This document shows positions 48,109-60,049 of a stretch of 64,000 nt of DNA, in pieces. The notes under the pieces were generated by a model. It saw only the letters and a list, made by a program, of their open reading frames with translations, searched no databases and was not told the DNA's origin. The position numbers and the translations under genes were made by a program. The stretch comes from Lichenostomus cassidix (taxonomy: Eukaryota; Chordata; Aves; Passeriformes; Meliphagidae): positions 69,915,056 through 69,979,055 of the forward strand of contig CM039184.1 in NCBI GenBank assembly GCA_008360975.2, in the 5' to 3' direction. Positions within the stretch are counted from its first letter, which is position 1; the number at the start of each line of letters is the position of its first letter.

Positions 48109-51100
48109 CACCTTGAAAGCGTGCTTTTATTTCCAAAATGCTACATATAAATGTGTATTTGTAGATGGCAACCACAATCAAAACAGTCTTTGCTGATACC
48201 TTATCAGCATTTTAATGAAGGATTATTATTTTCTTAGCCAGAAATAATAATGTTAACATCCTGAAAATGAAATTGCTTTTGCAAGTAGCTCAGGAAATGA
48301 AGGGAAAAGGGCTTTGTTGACTGTATGTTCTCATGGGCTGGAAAGATCCTATCATGATATGCTGTGATAAAAATCTGGAACACATTTGGCACAATTTTAG
48401 AGAATTAGAGTGAGAAAGCAGATAACTGTGGAACTGAATAGAACTAAACAGAAGTAAAACAAATCAGCTGCATTTGAGAGAGACAGTGAGATTTTACTGC
48501 TGCTGGATTAACTTGTTAGACTAATGTGTTCTCTATGATGTGTGGCACTTGGTTCAGCTGCAGTACAAGTGATGTGAACCAGGGTTTAATGAGCAATGGA
48601 CTTGAGTTCCACAACTGCATCTGATTTTCTTTCACAGCTAAAATTTTCTGACCACGTGTGTACAAACACACACAGACACAAACACATACACAAGTATTTC
48701 TCCCTCTCTGTTTGTATATAAATGTTCTTTTCGAACTTCAGAACCTTTCCCTATTTTTTTCATATATTTATATATAAATTTTATAATATTTATATTATTT
48801 CTTTTTCTATTCTCCAAAATAGCAAACGTCTCAAAAGAAAATGTTTCTGGCTAGAAATATCAGAAGTTTTATGAGAGTCTATTCTGTCTACAATATTTCC
48901 TTGAGGATTAGATACCTTTTTCTTGTCATCTGACATTCTAGATGTCCTGTTTTCCTTTTTTTTTTCTGAAGTAGAATTTACATGCAAAAATCAGTATTTT
49001 GATCAAAGTATGTTTTGAACTTCTTTACTTATGACTAGCAGCTGATCAAATATTGCTGCCAAGTCAAACAATGGAGCACTGATTTTCTCACTCTCCTACT
49101 GTTTTGCTGGATCTGTAAGCATCTTGGGAATACTCAGACCTTTGTTCAGAAGTTTGTAACCTGGTAGCAGAGGCTAAATAGATTTGGATGGCCTCTGAGT
49201 GCACAGAGCTCTGAACACAGGGCAGTAACTTTTCCAGCAGTAAGAAATTATGCACGACAAGAGACCCATCTCTCCCTCCTTCAGCCTTGTGTTGACTGTG
49301 TCTGGCAGCTGAGTGCTGATGGGGCATGTTAGACCTTCTCAGAACAGGTCTGGGTGTCTGTGGCAACCTGGGTGTGAAGAGACTGTGTGGGCTGCAAACA
49401 GCTTTAGTCGCCTACATGTTCATCACTCTAGGTGGTGACAACTTTTGTTGAAGTCAGTAGTAAAGCTGTAGGTCTCTAAAAGTTTTCACATCAAATCTAG
49501 CTCATTTGGAAACAGATAATCTGTGTCTCTTGTAGTCAATAGCTTAAATCCACCCAAGGGGCACAGTAACAAAAGTCTATTTTAGACCTCCCTTGGCTCC
49601 TACTTGAAGTCTGGTAACTCTGTTGGTGACAGTCAGAGTCACTGCATGAAAGCAGGTGAAGATATTACAGCCATAGACAGTCACAGCTCTGGGATGCTCT
49701 GCAAAAACCATACCAAAATCTAGGGCCCTCCTTCCCCTTCTGTTGCTGACTTTGTTCCAAGCCATTTACATAGGAAGAGAAGAAAGTATTCATGCTTTCA
49801 CCCAGCTCCAGAATCAGCTTAACTAAAGGATGAGGTCGTAGTTTAATAAGATTTTGTCCACAGTGTGATACTTCCCTCCTCACAGCCAGAACCCCTGGAC
49901 TTTATGCTGAGCCTTGCCAATGTGCCAAAGTGGCCTCCCCAGGGTGGTACTTACAAAAGCTGCTGTGAACAGGCTCAGAGAACTGCCTCAGTCATTTGGC
50001 TCATGGCACAGCTCTGTGAGCTAGATGGCAGAGCTGAGGGGTCCCTTGTTGCCATGGGAGGCTTGAGGAGGAGACCACCTAAGCAGTGAGGTGGAAGGGA
50101 GAGCATTCCTTAAGCAGATATTAGTGAAAAGACTACCCTATCACCATCTGACCTCACAACAAATTTTTTATTGTCTGAGGGACACAACAAAATCTTTTTG
50201 GAGTGGTGTTTTGGGTTGTGTGTGCAGATTGCCCCCCAGGCAAACTGCATCCCACCCCACCAGAGGCTATCCACACCAGCAGACAGGGAAGGGGGCACTG
50301 CAGCTTTCCGTGTGGGTTTTCTGAACTTGAATGGAAGACCACAACTCAAAGAGTTAAATTCTGCATCTGAAACAGTCAAAACAGGGTGGTAAGGTGCCCT
50401 TGAGAGAGATGAGACCTTGTTGAACTGAGTTACTTTTTTCATCCTGAATCTGCGTTTGCAATTGTAGCCTTTTAGGCTTGTTTGCTGAGGCACTTGCCAT
50501 GTTGAGTATCACATCCTTAAGAGGTTTTGTCTTACTTTAGAAATAAAAATCTTCCTCCAGTAAAGGGACTTGCATAAACTAAAGAGGCAGCGGCAAAGCC
50601 ACATTGGAAATTTTAAGTTTTGAAGATTTAAGAGACTGGGAAATATTCTCACACTCCTGTGCTATGAAGCCCTGGGGTTGTGGTTACAAGTAGACACCTG
50701 CTGTCAATTTGGAACAACAGTGGTGTCAGGCCATCATTCTATAATCTACCCCATCCTCCTCAATTTATCAGTTCCACCTTCCTCTAGTACCATAATAACA
50801 CAAGTTCTCAGCCCCTGAGCAGGGCTCTCTCATCCACTGTGTTGCACAGAACAGGATGGTTTTCATTTCCTTGCTTTCCTCCTTTCCTCTGGTTCTCAGG
50901 TCGTGTCAAGCTGCTCACTCCCAGACTGCAATCCTCCTCTGGTGCCAGTTTCCTTTGCTCACTAGTTATATTTCCAAACATGAACATATTCTCAGACAGT
51001 CCTCCCCCCTTCCTGAGCATTGACAAAATGTTTCCTTATCTCTCAAATCACTTCTTCAGCACTCTCTCTTCATCAAGGAAAACTATGATGCTTAAGACCT

Positions 51101-52229
51101 TGTGAGCAATTGGCTATGCATGGACTGCTTATCAATTTAACCACCATAATCTCCATGCTTCCTGGGACCTGGGCATCTGCCCCCCTCTTATCTGCTTTAT
51201 TTGCTTATGACTGTCAGCCCATGGACAGGACACACTGCTCTGTTTTTGTACAGGGTGAAAAAAAGCTGAGGAGAAATGTTGCAGAACTGGGCCTTACACT
51301 AGATTATGACAATTCTAGTAATAAATACAGGAATGCCCTTACTTATTCTGGCCCATCTTTTATACCACAGTCATTGACTGCTAGGTTGAGAGATTCAGTG
51401 GTTGGGAGGATTTTTTAGGGACATGGGTCATAATAATGTGCTGGTGAAGTTGATGAAGTCGTGTGTTTGATGCAAAGTGTGAATGTCCTTCCTGCACTTG
51501 TCTGCAGGACAGACCCGTGGCTCTGATATTTCAATGTAATTTACAGCCTTCTGGCAGATCTTCCATTACATACTTGATGGTGTAATATTTTCTCACCATA
51601 TGGCATGTACACAAAGGAATGAAACATTTGCAATCCTCATTTTAACACCATTACTATATATTTGCATTGCAACAGCAAACTTTTTAGATACCCAACTTAG
51701 ATTTAGATCCTGAAAATTACCTGTAGCAAAATTGCCTTTTCCTGTAAGATTAACATTTAGTAAAAACAAGATAACTAAGGGTTATGGAGTGGTCTGCTAA
51801 TGCTCAGACCCCTTGAAAGATGCAAAGCATGGGGAATTACTGATTCTGAGCCTCTGAAACTCCTGGCTGGTGGTGTAACCACCACCTTGCCCCTTTGATT
51901 ACATTCCAGAGAGATTTGGTCTGATACTTAATATGGATTTTCCTTTGAAAGGAAAGTGTTCTGTTCCCAAGTGTTCTGCTTTCAAAGTGAAAACAGATCA
52001 TTTTAAATGCTTATCACTGATGTTTAGCTATATTGAATATGTGAAATGCATTCCCATGGGGAGTATGCTCAGTGACTTACTTTTTGAGTCAGATATTGTT
52101 GTGGATGAACATATTGTTTAGGAATTAAATAAAAGACCTCTGTAATTCAACAGCAGATTGCAAGTGGTAATGTTGATGCTTAGACAGGTGACATTGTTTA
52201 TTTCCTGAGCTCCTGGCAAACAGAATTGA
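48109..52229. other. Spacer without a supported gene
   Basis: An imperfect (CA)-rich run lies at about 48661-48694. Frames up to 127 codons (50110-50493 minus) have no domain. The block 49560-50400 is richer in G/C than its flanks and might be a decayed LTR, but I cannot identify it. Confidence 0.45.
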
Positions 52230-52520
52230 CTGTTTGTCACAGGTCAGAGTGTGGGCTGGGAGGAGATGTCACAGCAGCACCAGCTGCAGCCCTGCCCTTT
52301 TCCCGGAGGGAGCTGCTCCCACAGCACTGCTGAGGAGTGGAGTTGGGAAGCAGCTCCTGAACCACCATGGTTTGCACCCAGCAGTGCATCCACCGAGGCA
52401 GTTCTGCTGTTCCTGAGCACCCTGCTCAGCTTCTCTCCTGAAGCACACCCACAGCTGGCCACCCTCAGCCCTGCTCCAGCTGTGCTGCTTTGCTCCACTG
52501 TGACAGCTCTGCCGTGATCA
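52230..52520. other. GC-rich, CpG-poor segment
   Basis: About 290 bp stand out as GC-rich against AT-rich flanks, with many CAGC, GCTG and CTCC words and a small perfect palindrome GGGAGCTGCTCCC. All six frames have few stops, which explains the overlapping open frames on both strands. It may be an old repeat or a regulatory element. No family was recognised. Confidence 0.35.
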
Positions 52521-55500
52521 ATGCACCTCTGCTTCATTTTAATGTCTGCACTCTGATTTAGACCAAAAATTCAAGAAATACTTGAAACATATTGCCCAGC
52601 TGGGAAAATGGGATAGCCCTTGTTTTAGTTTTTTTTTGTTTTTTTTTCCCCTGAGAGCAGAGAAAATCAGGACATGATATACAAAATCCAGATGATTACA
52701 GCCTTCTAGATGCAGTTCTGTGCAGGTCTGGCATACCATCTTTGGTCTCAAGATGAGCTTGAGTTTATAATCAGTCTGTCCTGAAACCATGTGGCTTTCA
52801 CATGCTCTGAAAATTTGTATAAAAAAAACTTTTGAAAACACCAGTTATGCTCCATGGAACATGATTCCCTGAGAAAAAAAAGTCTCCTTTCTTTTTGTAG
52901 ATAAGTGTTGCCAATAAAGATAGTTTACCATTGTGAAAGCTAAAATGAGATGTGGTTTCTTAGCTAAGTGTTCAGCTGGGTGATGGAAAGAGAAAGATAT
53001 CCACCAGCTGAAGCCAGCAAAGGATCATATATTACCTGATAGTTCTCAAAATAAATAATAATGTGATTTTAACAGAATCATTAGAAAAGGGAGTGGAATT
53101 TAACACCACTGATATTACCCTGTATTTCATAAACTGATAGGGTACAGCCTAGAAGAAAGCAGATATTCAGTTGAGGTTTTCAGTACAACTACAAGATGTA
53201 GATTCCCAAAAAATATTGAAATCTTAAATACTTTAAATTTATCACTTTAAGTACCTTTGAAAATTATGGTCTAAGACCTTTTCTTTTGGATTATAATTTC
53301 ACATATATTACTTTTGTTTCTTCCCATAGAGCAGTCAGTAGATAATAAAGGTGACTTGCATAGTCATTTGTATAAAATGCAGTGAGTGCACTGCAGATCT
53401 ATCATCACCATGACATTAATTAAGGCCTGAAGACTTTGGCCTGTCACTAAATTCCTCCCCCTCATGAATTTACAGAATACAGCCCCCTAGAACTCTGACC
53501 TAAAATGGAGCAATACTTGGATTATTTTCTATGTTTTTTCTTTTATCCTCTGCTTTAATCTTTTAATTTACAATGTCATCATCAGAATATGATGTATATT
53601 TAAAATTATCACCAAAAATTTATATATATTGTGTTCCAAATGTGTGAAACTGGTTACAGCATGTTTTCTTAACTGTGTTCAGAACACATGTACATACAGA
53701 CATAGTAAGTGCATATACAAACATATTTGCAAATGAACAGTTTTTATGAGATTAACACTCCCCTGAGCAGGACTCAGGACTGGGCTCAGAGGCTAATTCA
53801 AATCTATCCAAGTTGGCTGCTATCCAGCCTTACTAGCAATTATAAACACGGGAAAACTAACTCAGGAGGCAGTTTGGGTTGGATTGGGTTTTTGCTGCCT
53901 TAAATTTCATGTTTGAATGCAGGAGAATCACTTATCCAGCAAATACTTGTGTGACAGATGAGGCACCAAACTTCTGATATTCCTGCAGTGAGCACAATGG
54001 GCAAAGCTCGAGAGCAGAGGCCTTGAGGAGAAAGTCTTTACATTCAGCTACAAATGTGGAACATTCTTCTTCTGGGAACACTGAGAAATTGTGCATCTCT
54101 ACACTGAATTGCTCCTGAATTGGTCTGAATATAGGACCAAAAGCTTGGCAGCAGTAGTTGTAAAGCTCAAAATATCGCTGTGATTAATGGGTGAGGATAT
54201 AACATGGACATGTTAGTGTACATTAAAGGTAATTTTTCATTTTTGTTGGGCTGATTTTCTTGCAAGTCTTTCAAAATATGTACAAATTAATTACCAGCAT
54301 CTGTTTTCACAGGGTAAAATTCTGCTTTCCTTTTTGCTAAACATTGAAATACATAGTGATTAATTGTTAGCACTAGATGTTTCAAAGTCTTGTTTTAATT
54401 AATAATATTTATTTGCTCCTGTATAAATGTGTTTTCACATGTTCTCCAGTCTGCTAGGTTTAGTTTAACATGGCCAGGGAAGGCTATGTCACTGATGGAA
54501 GAACTCTTGTTTTGCAGTTCATTCCAATTTAACTAAATCAATAAGAGAGAATCCTTTAAAATACAAATCTGACCAAGAAAAATGATATAGAAAAATAGTT
54601 GAGAACAGCTGCTTTTTAGTAGTAAATTTCCAAGTAATTCAGACGTGGAAATTTAATGTTATGAATGAATATGCTATTCTTCTCCATTCCACAATCCAAA
54701 TGCAAAATCAGTGATTTATGTTGGGAAAAGAATGCAGATAAACTTGGATGAGAACCACAAGCCAGATCCATTTACAATTTTGGTGCTAAAAAGACAAGGG
54801 TTGTTTTTTTTCTCTTCCACAGTGCTTCAGGCATAAATCACAATGACACTGCTCCTTAGGAAAATTAGGTCCTTGGAATTCAGTGGACCTGCTTCATGTG
54901 AGATGGAAACAAATTTCAGAGTTAAGAATCATGTTTCAGAAGCATATAGGTCTGAGCATTTTTAGTGAAATTTCCCAGGCTGATTACTACTTTTGTCACA
55001 AATCCTAATCAATTTTATTTCATGATCTAGTTTAACTTCTGATTACTAGCATGTTTTATCTCCTGCCTGTAAAGTTTTTCCACTCCTGTTCAGATAAAAT
55101 CTTCTTCAAAGCAAAACCAGATAACCTAAGAGATATGCCCCTACAATTTTGGTTTTATTTTCCACCAGATCAGTATTTTCTGGGCTCTGTAGTATGTTTG
55201 TCCTGAGTATGTATTTTTAATGATTTGAAAGGTTGATATTTTTACTTATTTCCTTTCGTTCTGTTCTTGCAGTCTTCTGTTCTGATCATTATCCAACAAA
55301 GGCTACCAGTTCATCCTGATTTGAATTAATGAGAATTTGCACAGAGAATTTTTGCTCTCCATCTTATCATACAAGTGACTTAGCCTCAATTTTGGCTTTC
55401 AGTTTTCTTTAGTTTCCCAGCAGTCTAAATATTCTTAGATGCAACTTCATGCATGACTAAAATTGCTTTATATACTTAACTAAAAATTTGTTATTTGTAT

Positions 55501-56117
55501 TCACAACTTTACCTGATTATCTACTTGTTTGTTTTAGCATAACAGGCCAAAGAATCCCATTCTGTTAAGAATGCGAAGTAATGTCATAGTTATGTCAAGG
55601 AAAATAAATGACTTATAGCTCATTATACATCATTCCAAGCTTGCTGTTCTTGTAATTTTCTTATTACAGATCACCAAGAAAAATCACCATCAAAAACTGC
55701 ACAGAATCTGAACAAAAATTACCATGTTATTCAGCTAAGATTTTTTCACCGAAACTGAAAGTAGGAAAAAACCAGCTAACTTTTCTGCTATAATGTATGA
55801 GTCACATAAATGCTTGCATTATGTGCAAAGTTTTCTAAAAGTGAAAATGCAACTTTTAAGTTTTTTTCATTTGTTATATAAAAAATAATTCCAGGAATTC
55901 TAGAAACTTTCCATTCTTTCTCCCCACAAGAAGACATTTTCTTAAGAATTAAGCAAACTTCACTGTGCAATCTCCATTCCAATAGCTGAGGCTGCCTTAT
56001 TTCACCTTACTTCAGTATAGGACTATTCCTTTAGGGAAGTATTCAGTGTGTACATGGATGCCAGATTCTGGACATTTTGGTTCAAAGTTCAGATAAAAAA
56101 CTAATTTTCATCCCTAT
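52521..56117. other. AT-rich spacer without a supported gene
   Basis: No domain-bearing frame and no recognised repeat. The part at about 54230-54430 is dense in TTAATTA-type words, like the block near 14.1-14.6 kb. Confidence 0.45.
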
Positions 56118-56133
56118 CCCCCTCCCCCCCCCC
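56118..56133. repeat. Poly-C tract
   Basis: Five C, one T, then ten C. The complementary strand is a G-run. Confidence 0.9.
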
Positions 56134-56583
56134 ACTCCCTGCCGTATTTTTTGCTTCTAGCCAGTGAACTTTCAGTGATACAGTCTTTACCTTAGAAAAC
56201 TCTCATTCTATTCCCACAATATTACTTTAAAATGTAAATCCATTTACTCACCTTATTTGAAAAGAAAGGAAGGGAAAAAGCCTATTTTCTACAGAGAATA
56301 CTATTCCTTTCTACCTTGTGATTTCTTTTTTAAGAAGAAAATAAAGTAGTAATGCGCTAGTGAAACTAATCCCAGGTGTCTTGGAGATATGGACAGAACT
56401 CAGCTTTAGATTGAGCAAAAGGGGTCTCTGTCCCAGCTCCTTGCTCTACCCCACACTACAAACTGGTGCTCTGATTTTGGTCACAATGCTGCTCTCTTGC
56501 CTCAGTCATGTGTGTCATGAGATTTATTATTCAAAGGAACAATAAAGTAGCTGTTTAGTTTCCAATTCAATTGTAAGACAGCT
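56134..56583. other. Short spacer
   Basis: Nothing recognised between the poly-C tract and the hexanucleotide repeat. A 61-codon plus frame (56360-56545) is without features. Confidence 0.5.
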
Positions 56584-56627
56584 CCCCTTCCCCTTCCCCT
56601 TCCCCTTCCCCTTCCCCTTCCCCTTCC
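56584..56627. repeat. (CCCCTT)7 hexanucleotide microsatellite
   Basis: Seven perfect CCCCTT units plus CC. On the minus strand this reads (AAGGGG)n, with regularly spaced runs of four G on one strand, so G-quadruplex or triplex formation is plausible. Confidence 0.95.
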
Positions 56628-58033
56628 TTTAACTTTTTCCTCCCAAAGCAGTACAACCATGTTTATCCTGCAGCCCTTTTATGACTGGAGATTTATTCAG
56701 CTTGTCCTGGAAAGAGTCTTCCCAGGCGAAACTGTGACACTTCTCTTGCTCTGTCTGAAGGGCAGTTCTCCTGTTCATGCTCCTCGGTGGAGATTTGCAC
56801 TTTGCTCCTGCTTCTTTCAGTCCTGCTGTAGTGCTGAGGGAAGGTTTTTCTGCTGGGCAATGCCTGCCCATGTGGTGGCTCTCACCTTGTCCCCCTCTTT
56901 ATGTGATGTTCTTGGGGAGAAAAAGGTGAGGTAGAAGGACAATGTTTCCTACCATGTTCTCTTCTAGTGCAAGAAGTGTCAGTGGAAGAGATTATTTGTA
57001 AATGAGCAGGAGAGCTCCTTCCCTGACAACACTACATCCATCCTTAATTGAATCTTTACCTAGGACTTAAAGGATTTTTTTTTATGTAACTCTCAGGACT
57101 TAATAGATGAAGGAATGTTAAATTGGTTTTCTTTATATTTATATGAAATGCTCAGATGTCTGTTTTGATTACGTTTACAGAATACTTTGCCCAACTTCTT
57201 AACTTCATTCTGGAAATCTCTGCAGCATTTCAATGCAACCTAAGATGTCTTAGAGTGTGTTAAAATATAAAAGTATGTAGTTTAAATATATATTTGGAAA
57301 TGTATTCCCAGGAAATCATGGTAGGTTGTCATAATTGCATTTTTACATCGAAACAGCAATAAAAACACACTGTGGCTATAATGAATGTAGAAATATTTAT
57401 GTGAGAAATGGGCCCTTAAGTATCCTCTTTTAATGATTGTTCTCTCTCTCATTGATGTCTGTGCAATGACTGTATCAGTAAGATCACATAATTCCACATG
57501 TCAGGAACATGGAAGTTTCTAAACCCTTTATCCAAGTATTTCTTGAGGAAAACTGCACATAATGAAAAAGGAATGTCAGCAGAATGCAGGCACAGTTCTG
57601 CAAATGCCAAGGGCCATTCTGTCCTGTGTGAGGGGATGATTTTGCTCTTTGGAGATATCTAGCCATATTATTTTCATTTCCTTTTGTCTTCCTCACATCT
57701 GTTTTCTTCCTTGAATTTCTGTGCACGATTCCTGAATTTATTGTTCCCAGCTCTCAGAGCCTTGCTGTTCTGCAATGTAGTGATATGGGGTAGTGCAGAG
57801 TGAGGTTAATGCCATCTCCAGAGATCTGGCCATCCCCAGTGTCTCTGTCTTCATTACAGTCTTTAACTTAAAGACATTAAAACATTTGCTTTAAGTTACT
57901 TAAGGCTACTCATGAAAAATGGTGCTGCTTCATTTCCATGCTTACATGCTTGAAATTGCATCTGCCCAAAGTCAGATGGTGTTGTCTTGAAATATAGTCC
58001 CAATTTGTTTCTGAGTGTGTGGAGCTTTTAAGC

Positions 58034-58068
58034 ATGTGAATATGTGAATGTGAATATGTGAATGTGAA
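58034..58068. repeat. Short tandem repeat of a 14-bp GTGAATAT unit
   Basis: TGTGAATATGTGAA is repeated twice with a third partial copy. Minor local slippage repeat. Confidence 0.8.
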
Positions 58069-58376
58069 ACATCAGAGAAAGATAATACAGCTACTAAAAA
58101 AGTGCATCAGCAACTGATTTGTAATTGTGACTCTCGTTTCTGAAGAGCTTTTAAAGGCAAATTACAGAGCCAAGATCACAGTTTGTTGAAGAAAAGTAGA
58201 TGATATTTTGTTCAAGCTGTTGACCTGAGTTAGGAAGTTTACAGGTTGTGCTTCAGGTTGTGCTCATCCAGAACAGCCCTCACCCAAGGGGTGGCACTTG
58301 AAAATTTATAAATATACAATATAATTACAAAAATCTATCATTTCCTTGTGCATGTCCTCTTCTGCATCCACATCTT

Positions 58377-58412
58377 CCCCCCCTTTTTTTTTCTTTTTTC
58401 TTTTTTTCTCCA
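58377..58412. repeat. C-to-T-rich low-complexity tract
   Basis: A CCCCCCC run passes into long T-runs broken by single C. No adjacent element body was recognised. Confidence 0.85.
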
Positions 58413-60049
58413 GTCATGTGTGGTATGGGCTGTCATGGTCCTTTGACCAAAAAGAAAGTCATAGCCATGATTTGATGATCTGAAACTATTCTTTACTTGC
58501 CCATCCTTTCTTATTCTTTTTCATTCTGTGAACTCACCACAGCAGTACTGTCAGTACAGATATCTTCTCTAGAATGTTGCTGTTAGATCTCCTCATTGCT
58601 TATATTGCTCCAGCAGGTCTGGAGACATTGCCAGTTCCCTTTTCCTTTCTTTCCTGGGATAAGCATCTAAACGCAACATTTCCTGACTATTTCTCACTGT
58701 TACTATGAAATAAGAGTAGATTCCTGGTTTTATCTAGGCAACTAGCTTTTAGATATCTGAGCCATTGTGTATGAGAGTGAAGGCATCAAGATGTGTTCTC
58801 TTGGCTAGTAAAATACATGAGCAGCAGCTGGTTTATATGTGTCTCCAAGTGGCTGCTGTCACTGGTGAAGAGACCTTTAATCAGAAATTACAGAGCCAAA
58901 TCCTCAGTGAGCAGCAATCAGGTAATGACAAGACACCAGTTTGTTGCAGTTGAGGATACGGCCATAAATGAAATGTATAAACCATTCATAGAGTTTTAAA
59001 AAATAATCTGTTACACTCAAGGTAGATCAATGCAAATTCATAGAAATCATGCAATATGAAATGCTAAATTAATTAAATTGATTGAAAACAAATCATATTC
59101 TACTGATCCATACTCTTAACATTTATTAAAACCAAATCAGATTCTTTCTGCTTTGAAAATAAATTAATGCAGTAAATAAGATTAGAGCAAAAATAGGAAA
59201 AAAAAATTGTCAACACCCTAGGCCTAATTCATGTAATTCTTTACATATTGAGCAATTGCAGACGCCCATACGTGTATATGGAAATAAAATCTTTTCACGT
59301 CAAGATGAGGAAGCATTTTGCATCAATTTTACCTCCATAAATGACAGTGAAATGAAGAGAACAATGGCAATGCCTTCAGCAATTCTGACAGCTTGTCAGG
59401 ATGGCTCCTGGAAGGCAAGTAAGCAGAGTAGGTCTCAGGCCAGATTTGACTTTGCTGCTAACTAGTTCAATAAGGGTAAAATAGATTACGAAGATAATAT
59501 AATCTTCATTATCTACTGAAGGGAAGATAATATACTGCATGCTTTCAAAACCATGTTTCAAGCACAAGGTGCAAGTCCAGCTGCAAAGTCCCTTATCCAC
59601 TGCTCAGGGTACAGCAGGTAGGAGTGTCTTTCCAAGGAGTGAGGTTTCCATGAGGATAGGATGCACAGCCCTAGCCCAGGAGAACAGGCTTGCTCTCCCA
59701 TGGGCTGGGAAGAGGTGTAGACCCCCAAGGCAGGGTTGACTCAAAGGTATAGAAGAGAGGGGCTTGTTTGGGAATAATAAATGTTTTGGGAATGTTGTAT
59801 CCCAGAAAAATAGGCTTTACTTTAAACTAAGCCAGTGGCCATGGAAGATAAAATGATCCTAGAGGATTGTCTGCACTGGAAGCAGAGAAAAAGCTGACAG
59901 GCACTGAGGAGCACTTGGTTCAGTGTGATGCAATCCTCAAAGAGGATGTGGCTAATGTCCAAGGCACTGCCAGAAAGGTCAGAAGGGAAGTAAATAGAGA
60001 AGTGTGATGAGAAGGGAACCCCAATCAGTCTTCCTAGAGTGTCAGTTGA

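Larger units (their letters stand above)
56628..60049. other. Spacer without a supported gene
   Basis: Short chance frames only. T/C-rich low complexity lies at 58377-58412 and a short GTGAAT-based tandem repeat at 58034-58068. I found no mobile element until the LINE that starts near 60.05 kb. Confidence 0.45.
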
